DNA from: Phanerodontia chrysosporium
Taxonomy: Eukaryota > Basidiomycota > Agaricomycetes > Polyporales > Phanerochaetaceae
DNA length: 64,000 bases
Assembly: GCA_001910725.1 (NCBI GenBank)
Contig: MJGA01000034.1
Location: 204,602-268,601 of the forward strand
Reading direction: 5' to 3'
This document shows positions 19,401-29,900 of this stretch, one piece after another; position 1 is the stretch's first letter, and each line of letters opens with the position of its first letter. The position numbers and the translations under genes were made by a program. The notes under the pieces are model-generated. The model had not been told where the DNA came from, ran no database searches, and saw nothing but the letters and a program-made list of their open reading frames with translations.

Positions 19401-20978
19401 CAGTGGATAAAGAACCTTTCTTTATTCACCAGGCTGATCAGTGCAAGCCCGGAAAGGACTATACAGACATTCAAGGAATGTTTATATGAGCCAGACACCC
19501 CTACGATGGCACAGGTTTACCCAGTCAAGACTAGCGAGCAGGAGAAGACTCTAGCAGATATTTATCACTTTCTGCAGACTACACGAACACCCCAGTTTCA
19601 GACACCTCAAGAGAAGCAACGCTTCGTGCAGAACGCACTCAGATTCTACGTGGCAGGGAAGGCTATGTACAAGCGACAAGGTCCCATTGGTCCAGCCAAG
19701 GTTATATTCCGTCGGGAAAAGCGCGCTCAGTTGCTACAAGCAGCCCATGAAGGACAAGGGCATCGCGGAGCTGAAGCAGTATTGGCAACACTTAGACAGC
19801 GATTCTACTGGCCTAGCATGAAAGCAGACGTCCAGAGACATGTTAGATCATGCCATCAATGCCAAGTGCGTAGCGTAAAGAAGGCAGAGGTACCTATTAT
19901 TGTATCCACGCCATCCACTCTATTCCTTAAAATATATGTGGATGTGATGTTTATGCCTCAGAGCAAAAGCTACAGATGCATAGCAGCAGCAAGAGATGAC
20001 CTATCAGGAGCAGCTGAAGGACGAGCTATGAGACAGCCTAACTCGAAGTCTATGGCCAAGTTTCTATGGGAGCAAGTCTTCTGCAGATATGGCGCAGTAG
20101 GACAGGTAATCACGGACAATGGATCGGAAGTTGAGAAGGCATTCACGGAGCTCATGGATAGATTCGGAATACCCCAGATAAGAATTTCAGCTTACAACTC
20201 TAAAGCAAATGGAGTAGTAGAGCGAGGACACTTTATCATTAGGGAGTCTATTCTTAAAGCCTGTGATGGCAAGGTACATCAGTGGCCAGCACACGTATCA
20301 CATGCTTTCTTTGCAGACAAAGTTACCGTCAGGCGTCAGACAGGATTCTCACCATATTATCTGCTTCATGGTGTGCATCCAGTATTACCCTTTGATCTCA
20401 CGGAAGCGACTTTTATGGTGGACGGATTCAAGCGAGGAATGGCCTCAGAAGACCTGTTAGCGTTAAGGATAAGGCAGCTTCAAAAGCGACCTGAAGACTT
20501 AGCCAAGGCAGCAGCAATTCTGAAGAAGCATCGCTCTCAAGCCAAGGAGCAGTTTGAAAGAAGGTATAAGACACGACTAGTCAAGGATTCTTACCCACCT
20601 GGAACCTTAGTCTTGATAAGGAACAAGGCTAAGGAGAATTCCAAGGAGAAGCATCACGATAGGTATCAAGGACCCTACGAGGTAGTTAGAAGGACAAGGA
20701 ATGGAGCCTACATTCTGCAAGAACTGGATGGCACTATCTGGAGACAGGCAGTAGCAGCATTCAGGATACTACCTTACGTATCCAGGTCAGATGAGTACCT
20801 GAAGAAGGTCATGGCTAAGCTCACAGAAGATTCGGGAGATCAAGACTCAGATACGGACTCATGGTTATCAGGAAGTTCAGCAGACTATAGCGCAGACTCA
20901 GATGATGAACGAGACTCAGAGTTAGCTTCGTCAGCATATGAGGAGCCAGAATCGGCCTCATATTCATCCAGTTCATAA
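16434..20978 (+). CDS. pol: E1 pol: membrane-spanning N-terminus, RT, RNase H, integrase
   Basis: The product is 1,514 residues. The start is chosen at the ATG overlapping the ORF5 stop (ATGCCTAA at 16434-16441). The N-terminus has two hydrophobic segments, MILLFFVFVSEFSVMVSGM (residues 62-80) and NATLCIISCIYVVWTVAKYM (about 142-161). RT spans about residues 530-800 with FIDD as active site (18441-18452). RNase H follows (VVLSVDSSIIAVGF, FELVHVPADKHRGPDALSR). Integrase has an HHCC zinc site (HEGQGHRGAEAV to CHQCQ), the D-D-E residues in IYVDVMF, VITDNGSE and NGVVERGHF, and a GPY module (RYQGPYEVV). There is no chromodomain; the C-terminus is acidic and serine-rich. It is fully open and likely functional. 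Confidence 0.88.
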   Translation: MPKQVRARAHLRHSDTNGFGNALADFLPFSMSSPASQSFRYTRPWLFATDRPRSGLRSISLRMILLFFVFVSEFSVMVSGMQVALSKGTDAFRRPMPSSANLVQAGTPSDAPARSPHGTANTSSDALRSHDITRGGMHFVSLNATLCIISCIYVVWTVAKYMYSRKDVVSRLYVAIHTLVGCIVRRDQREPRRYQLTGDLELQATPGYETSDTQTRPETRYIKGGHNLDGSQGRQRVSLNSVMSPDPEGVSEQTLDATTVSATLFDTGTTAPTVTRTLNEHSRPLPSTASALSSYGTPDTDDRRITDWRFTGVNLSASQHFEDTASQQEITGAMGSTELSKASVTFATVADDFYDIQWDEVEPIMFTTDMDRFVESLDEEDTIITCDGSNLFSSKLPMSSPEVMTAYKRVDRKVKPVPAVFPEDARVIRKFPEDPLRSLANLSPTPPDFVPDGGRLTHENLEAMNLNPEGFLWPEELKLFQHILQLNQNHFVFEDSQRGSFREDYFSPYIIPVVPHVPWAFKNIPIPLGIHQKVLDLLREKIVAGVYEPSQSSYRSRWFCVLKKSGKLRIVHDLQPLNKVTIRDAGLPPNLDNFVEPFAGRQCYTVFDLYWGFDARKVHPQSRDLTAFLTPLGLLRITSLPTGFTNSPAEFQACMSFILQHEIPDHANIFIDDLPIKGPVSRYEDEQGRPEVLKENPGIRRFIWEHANDVHRIIHRVGHAGGTFSPSKVQLAQQKVLIIGQCCTPEGRLPDSQKIDKILKWPPLKTPKDVRGFLGLCGTVRIWIENYSAKARPLAELIRHDAEFVWDDRRQAAFEELKRAITSPPALRPIDYESDRPVVLSVDSSIIAVGFILSQYNEQGKKQPARYGSIPMNEREARYSQPKLELYGLFRALRAYRLYIIGVKRLIVEVDAKYIKGMLNDPDLQPNATVNRWIQGILLFDFELVHVPADKHRGPDALSRKELAEDEEMEEEDDSWLDDIPLYIPVQYPQWIKNLSLFTRLISASPERTIQTFKECLYEPDTPTMAQVYPVKTSEQEKTLADIYHFLQTTRTPQFQTPQEKQRFVQNALRFYVAGKAMYKRQGPIGPAKVIFRREKRAQLLQAAHEGQGHRGAEAVLATLRQRFYWPSMKADVQRHVRSCHQCQVRSVKKAEVPIIVSTPSTLFLKIYVDVMFMPQSKSYRCIAAARDDLSGAAEGRAMRQPNSKSMAKFLWEQVFCRYGAVGQVITDNGSEVEKAFTELMDRFGIPQIRISAYNSKANGVVERGHFIIRESILKACDGKVHQWPAHVSHAFFADKVTVRRQTGFSPYYLLHGVHPVLPFDLTEATFMVDGFKRGMASEDLLALRIRQLQKRPEDLAKAAAILKKHRSQAKEQFERRYKTRLVKDSYPPGTLVLIRNKAKENSKEKHHDRYQGPYEVVRRTRNGAYILQELDGTIWRQAVAAFRILPYVSRSDEYLKKVMAKLTEDSGDQDSDTDSWLSGSSADYSADSDDERDSELASSAYEEPESASYSSSS

Positions 20979-21022
20979 GTGAGTTGAACTGAGGACAGTT
21001 CGTATTTCAAGCAACCCCCGGA

Positions 21023-22243
21023 TATCATGCGCCAAACCTGTTTGCCACAAGATATGGATGAAATGAGGCTCATTCCGGCATAGCAGGATTAGCACAATGA
21101 AGTAGAGCTTAGTATAGAAGAGGAATTCAAGGCGTGGGAATGTATAGAAAGCGCGGGAGTTCAGAGCAAGGGCGTGAGAAGACAGAGACCCAAAGGGAAG
21201 GCGTGAGAAGACGCAGCCATTTTGGGATCACTGTGGGAAAGGCAGGCTATATTTGGGCGGTGTGGGAAAGTAACTACCCAATTAGGCCTGGAAATGCGCC
21301 AAGCATCTCTGGAATGAGGGGAGAGAGGTGTGGAAAGTCAGAGGAAAGTATGGAAAGGAATGGAATCCACTGGAAAGGTACAGAAAGAAGGTGCCAAGCG
21401 GAAAAGGAAGCGGAAAGGAGTTGCAGGAAGGATGTAGAATAGTGTAGCACCTTGTAGAACATTCTAGCACTGTACAAATTGACCAAACACGGTCAAATAA
21501 GGCCATACTCTGTAGGAGTATAAAAGGCCACTCTCTTCTTCTCTCTCAATAGATCACTAGTTGGAAGCAGCCAGCTATTTTCTCACCTCAACCACCACCA
21601 TCTCTTGGTGTGGGCTGTGTGTTATCAGTATAAGTGTGATTCAGTTCTAGTAAGGGTAGTTAGTCCACCAGTGCAAACAGGCATTGTGGTGGTAGTCTAT
21701 CGCTTACTCAGTCTTAGTCTACGGTCCTCCGTCTACAGTAAGATTAGTTAGTCCACCAGTGCACTCAGGCATTGTGGTGGTAGTCTATTGCTTACTCTAG
21801 TTACGTCTACGGTATTACGGTTTTACGTTAGCTCTTTAGTCCAGCAAGGCGCCTGGTAGTTGAGCTATTTGGTTGTGAAGGTTTAGTTATTCGTCTACGG
21901 TCCACGGTTTACGTGTAAGTTATAGCAAGCAGGCTATACTTACTTGGTTGGTTATTTCGGTTTACGGTCATAAGTAAAGATAAGCGAGCAAGGCTTACTT
22001 TACTTACTCTTGGTTACTAAGGTCTTACTTACAAGTGTTACTTGTACTTAAGTCCTATTACCTTACCCCTTCTAGGAGACTAACCTCTTCTACCTCTACA
22101 CACTATCTTACCCTCTGTATACCTACTATCTCAGCAATACTTTTCCCTCCACACGAACGCCCGAGGCAGTAGTCGACCAACAGTCTGGTCCACCTCACTC
22201 GGTTACCTTTGGTAATATCTCTTGCCAGGGTATAAAGCACGAC
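21023..22243 (+). repeat. 3' LTR of E1
   Basis: This is the near-identical partner of 6355-7577, differing by a handful of substitutions and 1-4 nt indels (for example in the stretch 21710-21720 and near 21890-21960). It is directly preceded by TTCAAGCAACCCCCGGATA, a motif also present inside pol at 17038. It is followed by the target duplication AACAC and then by the resuming hAT copy 1 sequence. Confidence 0.88.
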
Positions 22244-22248
22244 AACAC

Positions 22249-23571
22249 CTGGTATATTTATTAGAATTTACTGACATTTTTAAATAAAATATGCGCACCG
22301 GATTCGTCGCTGAGTCTTGTCAAATGGTATTTTGCGAGCTATCACAAACTTCTCCAAGGCTGCCATGGAAGTGTCATTGTTACTGGCATTGTCCATAGTG
22401 ATCCAGCCAATATATGACAATATATATACATATTAGTGGATTTTTACATAATTAAATTAAAAACAAATACTGCACCTTGTATGCAATTTGCACCCGATCA
22501 AGGATGTATAGAAAGGCTGCTGCAAGATGTTCACCTGTATGCCTAGTCGGTACATGGTAAAAGCCAATAAGGTCAACATGAAGTTTGAGCTGTGGATTTT
22601 GTTGGATCATTCATAACCATCTGCAACCAATGTGCGGTAACAGCCATATATGATGTTACAAAGGAGTCTGTCCACAAATCCATAGTGAACAAAACCTTGC
22701 CAACTGCACACTATAAAGCAAGCTTTAGTACTACATTATAAAACAATTTTATTTCCACATATCTGCATTTCCACAGTGAGGTCTTTGAGATATTGGCTGA
22801 GAACTTCAGAGACCTGGTTACGAATAGTTGTATGACCTGGACTGTCTCATTCACGTAGTTTAACATGCAGCAGCATGAAGATCTTGCATAATCAGGGGCT
22901 TTCAAGAACACTTAATGGCTTTAATATATATTAGAAATTAGCAATAGTAATAATAATAATAATTATAAAAACAATGCACACCTGATCTTCAGCTACAATC
23001 CACTCTACAATCATATCAACAAATAGCTCATTGCTGAATAGTGGGCATTCTTCATTAGCTGACTGGCTGGTACCTTCACCATGCTGCTTTTGATGCCACT
23101 CTGCAATATGTGTAATGGCACTCTTTATCTTGATTTGAATCCCTGCTTTGTCACAAGCAGGCACCCAATGATCAATGTGGTTGGCAAGAAAGTGCCTTCT
23201 AGGGTTGTCTATGCCAGCTGTCATCCACACTGTGACAGCATGCCCAGAATTTTGTGTATGTATTGCTCTGCAATCATTTTCTTATAAATAAATCGATAAA
23301 TATTTCAAATAAAATGTGCACAAGTAGAATTTGCACAGTTTCTGTCTTATAAGCTTTTTCTGCTCCAAAAATGGCCAAATGTCTGCAGTTTTGTTCCTCT
23401 GCTTGTTCCCTGCAGGGCCATGGGACTTCTGGCACTGGCCAGCAATCGGAAGAGTAGGCAAACCCTTTGGCTGCCAAGATGAAGTAGGGGAGGTAGTGAT
23501 AGCAGCAGGTCAATTTGATGTTCCTGTCTGAGGGGCCAAACCATTGTCAGTGTCATCACTAGCTGAAACGT
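22249..23571 (-). pseudogene. hAT transposase, N-terminal to core exons (copy 1)
   Basis: Minus-strand exons match copy 2 (61560-62890) base for base over most of their length. In order they give a proline-rich N-terminus with LPTLPIAGQCQKSHGPAG and WPFLEQKKL, then WMTAGIDNPRRHFLANHIDH (22931-23230, preceding a GTGTGC-type intron donor), then a block ending VSEVFSQYLKDLT-like residues, then the catalytic-core start FTMDLWTDSFVTSYMAVTAH (about 22630-22690) and the HTGEHLAAAFLYILDRVQIAY block near 22500. A one-base insertion near 22590 and scattered stops disable it. The (TA)n tract seen in the copy 2 intron is short here. Confidence 0.75.
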
Positions 23572-23656
23572 TGTCATGCTTTATACCCTGGCAAGAGATA
23601 TTACCAGAAGTAACCGAGTGAGGTGGACCAGACTGTTGGTCGACTACTGCCTCGGG

Positions 23657-24256
23657 TGTCACAGTTTTTCGTCTTAACCCTTAGGGTTAGGGGCAGCAGG
23701 TGACAGAAGCGATTACTCCGAACTGTGACATGCAGAAGTGCTGGAGTGACAGCCCTAGGCTCGGGGCTGGTCACGTGATACGGCAGTCACGTGATGCGCA
23801 CACGTGCGGTATCCCAGGGTCACATGGTCGAAGGTCTAGAAGCAGGCAAGGTTCTGGAAGCACCGAGACACTCCGGAATGGACTAGAAAGTCCTGGAGGT
23901 CTCTGGACAGGTCCGGACAGTGCTGGAACATTCTGGAGGTTTCTGGGACATCGTAGGAACATTTAGGAACGTGTAGGAGAATGTAGGAATGCCTGTAGGG
24001 CACTAACCAATAGCGTAGTAGGTATTAGATAGCTAGGACCCTGAACACCGGTCCCTGGGGACCTGGTGCACATGTATATAAACCCTGAGGGCTGGGTGTG
24101 CCTCCCCAGCTTCAATCTCATCGCATCTCACCTCTCTAGTCTCTATACCTCGTCTTCAAGCTTGGCTACACCCTTTGTAGTCCAAGTAAACCTTTGCCAG
24201 TGAGTATTGCTGGTTGGTTTGGTGTATAGGCGCTAGGGCAGCGCATTTTTGTGATA
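23657..24256 (+). repeat. 5' LTR of E2
   Basis: This direct repeat of 31153-31740 starts TGTCACAG and ends TTTTGTGATA (short inverted termini TGTCACA / TGTGATA). It contains a telomere-like motif, three CACGTG boxes, a GAA/TTC array, degenerate GTAGGAA repeats and a TATA box. Confidence 0.88.
23676..24082 (+). promoter_or_regulatory. U3 regulatory region of LTR2
   Basis: From the 5' side there are AACCCTTAGGGTTAGGGG (telomere-repeat-like, about 23677-23694), then TCACGTGATACGG, TCACGTGATGCGC and CACACGTGCGG (CACGTG boxes, about 23773-23812). Next comes GAA-CA-TTC-TG-GAG-GT-TTC at 23926-23943 (heat-shock-element-like), then four GTAGGA(A) units (about 23953-24000), then TATATAAA at 24075-24082. 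The 3' LTR keeps the same series with a few changes. The motifs are seen; binding proteins are inference. Confidence 0.55.
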
Positions 24257-24565
24257 GAAGATTGAAGCTAGTCAACCTACTCCACCTTTGGTGGCCTAGG
24301 TTGTTGCTTTGGGTTCTGGGGGCTTGTTTGAACAAGTGCTTTTGCGCTTTGTTCAGTTTTCTGCCGATCCACAGGCGTAAGTGGGCACTATAGTACCTTT
24401 TTAGGTACAGACAGGGGAACGTGGTGTAACCCACCTCAGAGGGCTTTGCCTGCGGACGAGTAACCTCTGTTGTAGTGCTGGACTAAGGGTGTAATACCCT
24501 GTCCAACCAGTTTTAGCTGCGTGGCGTGGAAACCCGCAGTAATACCCCTTTCTCTTCGTTGAGGG

Positions 24566-25378
24566 TTGGCTGGCAGGAAAGCCTTGTGCTTTACCTGTGT
24601 GGAGAAGTTTTCTGGCTTGTGTACACAGGCTGACCTGTGTTTACTAGTGCCTAAAGCTGCTAGGAACCGTTTTGTCCTTGCTAAGGACGAGAGCTCTGGC
24701 AAACCCTTGCTTGAGCGCATCAAGATCTCGAACCTTCACTGCTTCAAAGACGTTGGGAAGCCGCGCCCTGCGTACAAACCTCGCACTACACCCTACACCC
24801 CTGTCCCTGGTCGTCGTGAAAGGCTTGCTCGTGAAGCAGACTTGAACGACTTCAAGCACCAGCTTCAGCTCGAAGACTATCGCAACGAACAGCGCAAGCG
24901 CCGCCTACTCAATCGCATCGCGAACGCCCCTCCCCCTCTACCCCTCATCGAGCGTATTGAACCTCCCCCTACTCCCCCTATCGAAGTCAAACCCATTCCC
25001 AAGGACCTTCGCTTTCACACTAACACTCAGGTCCATCAGCTGCGCGACTACGGACAAAAGTTCAACGGCGCCCTTAATCACTTTGGTCCGTTCTTTCAGA
25101 AGCTAGACGAGCAGCGTTTTCGAGTTGGGTTGACTGAACACGAGCTCTACATTTTGGGCTTATTCAAGGAGAGGTTCGACAACATTCGCAAACACCTTCA
25201 GACCATCGTCGAGACGAAGGAGTATACCACGAGGAAGTGGAAGAAGATTTCGAGGGATTTGAAGAAGGCAGGTGCACATAGCTTCGCTAAGCTTAAGCCA
25301 CGCTTCGCTGAGCATTGCAGGGAGCTGATTCAGGAGTTGGGTGAAGATTGGTTGTTTTTGGAGAAGAACCTTGATTAG
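24566..25378 (+). CDS. E2 ORF1, unknown protein upstream of gag
   Basis: I do not recognise this protein. An open frame of about 270 codons lies between the 5' LTR and gag; no ATG is present near its start (24566 is a TTG), so translation may begin at a non-AUG codon or the start was lost. It is basic, has a proline-rich middle (PPPLPLIERIEPPPTPPIEV) and a helical C-terminus (LFKERFDNIRKHLQTI, AHSFAKLKPRFAEHCRELIQ). E3 has a similarly placed ORF (38224-38913) whose C-terminal part aligns by eye (IERLQQIRAELSRL, SFIGLRRNFRRIVGEL). It ends 30 nt before the gag ATG. Function unknown. Confidence 0.55.
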   Translation: MAGRKALCFTCVEKFSGLCTQADLCLLVPKAARNRFVLAKDESSGKPLLERIKISNLHCFKDVGKPRPAYKPRTTPYTPVPGRRERLAREADLNDFKHQLQLEDYRNEQRKRRLLNRIANAPPPLPLIERIEPPPTPPIEVKPIPKDLRFHTNTQVHQLRDYGQKFNGALNHFGPFFQKLDEQRFRVGLTEHELYILGLFKERFDNIRKHLQTIVETKEYTTRKWKKISRDLKKAGAHSFAKLKPRFAEHCRELIQELGEDWLFLEKNLD

Positions 25379-25407
25379 TTTTTGTATCTGCGCATTTTTG
25401 AATCAAG

Positions 25408-26988
25408 ATGTCGCTCAATTCAAATCCTGTTGACTTTGGTTTGCGTTCTGCTTCAAGTTCAAGTGGCATGGACCCTTGGGGAGCGTTAGAACTCGGCTCT
25501 ATGGCTGAGGGAGGCCCTACCCCAGTTTTGGCCGCTGCGCCACTTTCGACCTCTTACGAAGAGTATAGCCAGTCATGAGTACAAGCCGCTCAGGAAGGAC
25601 TGACTCCTGGCGACTTTAAGGCCCTCGTTGACAGCCTGGGTAACTGGGTAAAGGCTGAAATAGCTCAAGTAAGGTCAGAAATGGGTTCAGAAGTCCTTCG
25701 CTTGAAGGAAGCCCTTCGCAAATGCAAAACCGAGGCCAAGACGCTTCAGGAGCAGATAGACACTCTTGAGCAGACTAGACAGCACTTGTCTGCGCAGATA
25801 GCAGAGGCTCAGAACCAAAATCGCGTTTTGCAGAGCGCTATGCAGGTGCTGAAGCAGGAAAACGAGAGCTTGAAAGTGTTGGTTCAGCAAGGCACTAGTG
25901 GAGGCAACGTTGGGTTGTCTCAGTCTTTGTTCCCTACCATGAAGGAGCCTGACACCTTTAATGGTGATAAGGCTAGCAAGCTGGATGACTGGCTCGGGTC
26001 GATGGCACTCTGGTTGCGCTACCGTGGCGTAATGGACGACGATAAGAAGATAGAGACGGCAATGACTTACCTGCGAGGTTCAGCAAAGAAGGTCATGCAA
26101 GAGTACTTCGACAAGGTGGCAGACTCAAAGCCCCTTGGTACTTGGACCAACTTTGTGAACGAACTCCGGAAAGGATTCCAACAGACCGACAAGAAGGACA
26201 GGGCAAGGGCAGAGTTTGAGCAGCTTGTCAGCAAGAAAGGAACGAACGAGAAGACTTTCAATGAGTTTGCTGCTCGTTTCCGTTCGCTGGCTCGCCAAAC
26301 TGGCTTCTCCAATGAAGAACTGTTGGTCAAAGCCTATGCCCATACCCCTCGTGCCGCCGCCGATGTACTGGCAGCCCATGGTCGTGCTCAGTGGACTACG
26401 ACCTGGGATGGTTGGCTGAAGGATGTTCAGGAGATTCTGCAGGATCAATGTCTCTTGACGGGCACTGTACTCTCTGAACAGCCTCAGTCGTCGAAAGACC
26501 CTGACGCTATGGATGTCGACGCTTTGAAGAAGGGCTCAGCCCAGGGTAAAGGCAAGACAGCCAAAGTTCAGAAGGTTGCCATGTCGTTCGAGAAGGTGAA
26601 AAAGAAAGGCTGCTGCGCTCAATGTGGAGGCAAAGGCCACATCGCCAAGGAGTGTCCATCAAAGAAGAACAACTCAGGTTCTTCGACGTCGTCGAGTAAA
26701 ACCACCAATGCACCGGTGGCCAGTTCGTTAAAGGCTTCGTCTTCAAAGGGAAAGGAGAAGGATAAGGGCTCTCGCCACATGAAGAACAGTGTGCGCGAGG
26801 TGTATGCCAGCGACTCGGGGAGATTCCAGGAGGTAGCCTCTGACAAGGAGTCGAGCTCGGATAGCTCAGAAGAAGAAGATACCCCCAAGACCAAGCAAAA
26901 GAAGAAGTCGTCTTCGAAGGAGAAGGCGCAGAAGATTAACCGCGTGGTGTTCTCAGACGATGAGAATTTTCTGCAGGGACCGATGTAG
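25408..26988 (+). pseudogene. gag: E2 gag (one in-frame stop)
   Basis: From the ATG at 25408 the frame runs to TAG 26986-26988, broken only by TGA at 25576-25578. An N-terminal coiled coil (about 25680-25870) precedes the retrotransposon gag core, with EPDTFNGDKASKLDDWLGSM, YFDKVADSKPLGTWTNFVNE and FNEFAARFRSLARQTGFSNE, then PDAMDVDAL and a CCHC knuckle CAQCGGKGHIAKEC (about 26614-26655). The C-terminus is Ser/Lys-rich. CGA-to-TGA is the likely origin of the stop, since the following residues continue the protein in the same frame. The protease/pol frame is -1 relative to gag. Confidence 0.8.
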
Positions 26989-29900
26989 AGTCTGCGACAT
27001 CTGGTCCGTTTTTAGATTTCCTTTACCCTCCCAACTCAGTAGAATGTATTAGATCAGTTTTGGAATCGAGAAAAGTCTCTAGTTTGCCCTCTAAATCGAG
27101 CTTTATCGTTCCAGTAACTTTGAGTCAGAGTAAGGAAATCAGAGTGCAGACTACCGCGCTGGTTCATTCGGGGCCTATGCTGTGTTCAGTAGCCATCGCT
27201 TCGTCAAGAAGCATAAGCTGAAGACGAACCAGCTGGCCAGGGAGATACGCGTTTACAACGCAGATGGTTCCAGGAACAAGTGTGGCAGTATTGAGGAGTA
27301 CGCTTGGCTCGATGTAGTCGTAGGGGACCATGTCTCCAGACAAGCATGCCTCATTACAGATCTGGATGGAAAGGACATGTTCCTCGGCTTTAGCTACTTG
27401 AAGAAGCATAATCCCGAGATAGATTGGGATAAGGGCGAGTGGAAGTACTCCAGATGCCCAGATTCTTGTCGCTTTACCAGCCACAAGGCTCAAGTAGCAC
27501 AAGCAAAGCTTGAAGAACCTATGGATGAGGACTTCGAGGAGGAAGAAGAGGAGCCTTGGCTCCAGTGGGTCGACCCTTCCACCCCAGATGGCCGCGTTTT
27601 GGCAGTAACCTGCCGGAAGATCGCAGCGATGTGCAGTATTCGTTCGCTGGAGGGAATCGAGGGTTGGGAGCAGCTTGTCCCTACACAGTATCAGGACTAT
27701 GGGGACGTGTTTTCGAAGCGTGCAAGCGAACGGCTACCTGTACGAAAGCCTTACGACCACACTGTCGAGTTTATCGATGGAGCTACCCTACCTCGACCAG
27801 CTCGTAATTACTCGCTGTCGCCAGAAGAGAGGAATTCTCTGGACGAGTGGATTCAGGAGAATCTCGCCAAGGGATATATCAGACCGAGTAAATCCCCGCT
27901 GGCAGCACCAGTCTTTTTCGTGAAGAAGAAGGATGGTTCATTGCACTTGGTGCAAGACTACAGGAAGCTGAACGAAGTCGTCAAGAAAGACCGCTTCCCT
28001 ATACCCAAGATCTCAGACCTTATAGATCGACTATCTAAGGCCAGTATATACACCAAGATTGACCTTAGATGGGGGTATAACAATGTCAGAATCAAGGAAG
28101 GAGACGAGTGGAAGCTGGCCTTCATTACACCTTTCGGTTTATACGAACCTACAGTGATGTTCTTCGGCCTCAGCAATGCACCAGCAACCTTTCAGTGCAT
28201 GATGAACCATATTCTTGATGACCTGATTCGAGAAGGGTATGTTATGGTCTACCTAGACGACATTCTCATCTTCACGAATGACTTGGACCACCATCGGCGA
28301 TTAGTTCGCGAGGTATTGCAGCGGCTACGCGACAACGACCTGTTCGCTAAGCCAGAAAAATGCTTTCGAGACGAATAGCATTGAATACCTCGGAATGATC
28401 ATCAGCAAGGGGTCAGTTCAGATGGATCCATCGAAGGTAGATGGCGTTTTATCTTGGCCCATACCCAAAAGGGTCAAAGATGTCCAGGCTTTCCTGGGTT
28501 TTGCCAACTTCTACCAACGGTTTATTCGAGACTTTGGCAAGATTGTTCGCCCATTGTCAGAGCTTACCCGCAAAGGCAAAGAGTGGGAATGGGGGCCTGA
28601 GCAGCAGGATGCCTTTGATACACTCAAAAGAGCGTTCACTACTGCGCCTATTCTCAAGATTCCAGACGACGAGCACCCTTTTAGGCTCGAATGCGATTCG
28701 TCAGACTTTGCTACGGGGGCTGTACTTGAGTAACTGGGCGAGGATGGCCTTTGGCACCCTGTCGCGTTTTACTCCAAGGCGCTAGGCGTACACGAGCGCA
28801 ACTACGAGATATACGACAAGGAGATGCTAGCCATTATCCGCGCGCTGAAGGAATGGTGCCACCACTTGGAGGGACACCCTCTACCGTTTGAAATATGGTC
28901 AGATCACCAGAATTTGACCTATTTCCGCAAGGCACAAGACTTAACGCGACGTCAAGCACGTTGGAGTCTTTTCCTCACACGTTTCCACTTCAAGTTGGAG
29001 CACAAGCCTGGAAAGACGATGAAGCAGGCTGATCCAATGTCCAGGAGGCCAGATCATGAATTGGGGGTGGATTGCGACAATCGTGAAAAAGTCCTTTTGA
29101 AGCCAGAATATTTCGCGATTCGAGCCATGCAACCAACCCATTCATCGATAGTGGACGATAGCAAACTGCTAGAAAGGATCAGAAAAGCCCTGCTGGACGA
29201 TGAAGTCACCAAGTCGTACAAAGACCTGATGTTGAAAGGACCAAGAGAGTTCGGGAAGGACTTAGCGGAATGGCACCTCGAGGACGGGCTACTACTGCAC
29301 CGAGGCAAGGTGTATGTGCCCAAGGACGACAAGATTAGGGCGGATCTACTCAAGTTACACCACGACTTCCCTGGGGCTGGACACTCTGGACGATGGAAGA
29401 CGTTGGAGTTGCTGTAGCGCAACTACTGGTGGCCAGGAATGTCAGTTTACGTCAAGAAGTACGTCACAGGTTGCGAAGTCTGCCAGTCGCATAAAAACGT
29501 CAACCAGAAGCCTGCTGGCCTGCTACAGCCGAACGAGGTTCCGTCGGAACCCTGGGAGATAATCTCATGCGATATGATCACAGACTTACCTGAGTCGGAC
29601 GGTTACAACGCTATCTTCGTAGTCGTTTGCCGCTTAACCAAGCGAGCACATTTCCTCCCCATCACCAAGGAGTTTTCAGCCAAGGATCTGGGAAATTTGC
29701 TCTATGAGCGTGTTTGGCCTTTGCACGGCCTACCCAGACAGATCATTTCGGATAGAGAAACGCAGTTCGCCGCGAAACTCTTCCAGGAATGGTGCAGACT
29801 CTTGGGGATCAAGTCAGCAATGACTACAGCGTTTCACCCTCAGGCAGACGGTCAGACTGAGCGAGTTAATCAGTCATTGGAGCAGTATCTGCGCTACTAC

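Larger units (their letters stand above)
6355..22243 (+). mobile_element. E1: 15.9-kb Ty3/gypsy-type LTR retrotransposon with six ORFs
   Basis: E1 is bounded by 1.22-kb direct LTRs (6355-7577 and 21023-22243) and a 5-bp target duplication AACAC (6350-6354 and 22244-22248); the terminal A of the LTR is ambiguous by one base. The internal order is gag, aspartic protease, three accessory ORFs of unknown function, then a large pol with RT, RNase H and DDE integrase, the domain order of Ty3/gypsy. At about 15.9 kb it is roughly two to three times a usual fungal gypsy element, and nearly all the excess is the accessory block at 11.2-16.4 kb. LTRs differ at only a few positions by eye, and all ORFs except ORF4 are open, so it inserted recently. 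A decayed relative (E4) lies at 49073-58679. Confidence 0.88.

Noticed and set aside
23677..23694. TTAGGG-like motif as a real telomere or internal telomere
   Set aside because: Only about three units, and it occurs at the same place in both E2 LTRs, so it belongs to the LTR and is not a chromosome end.
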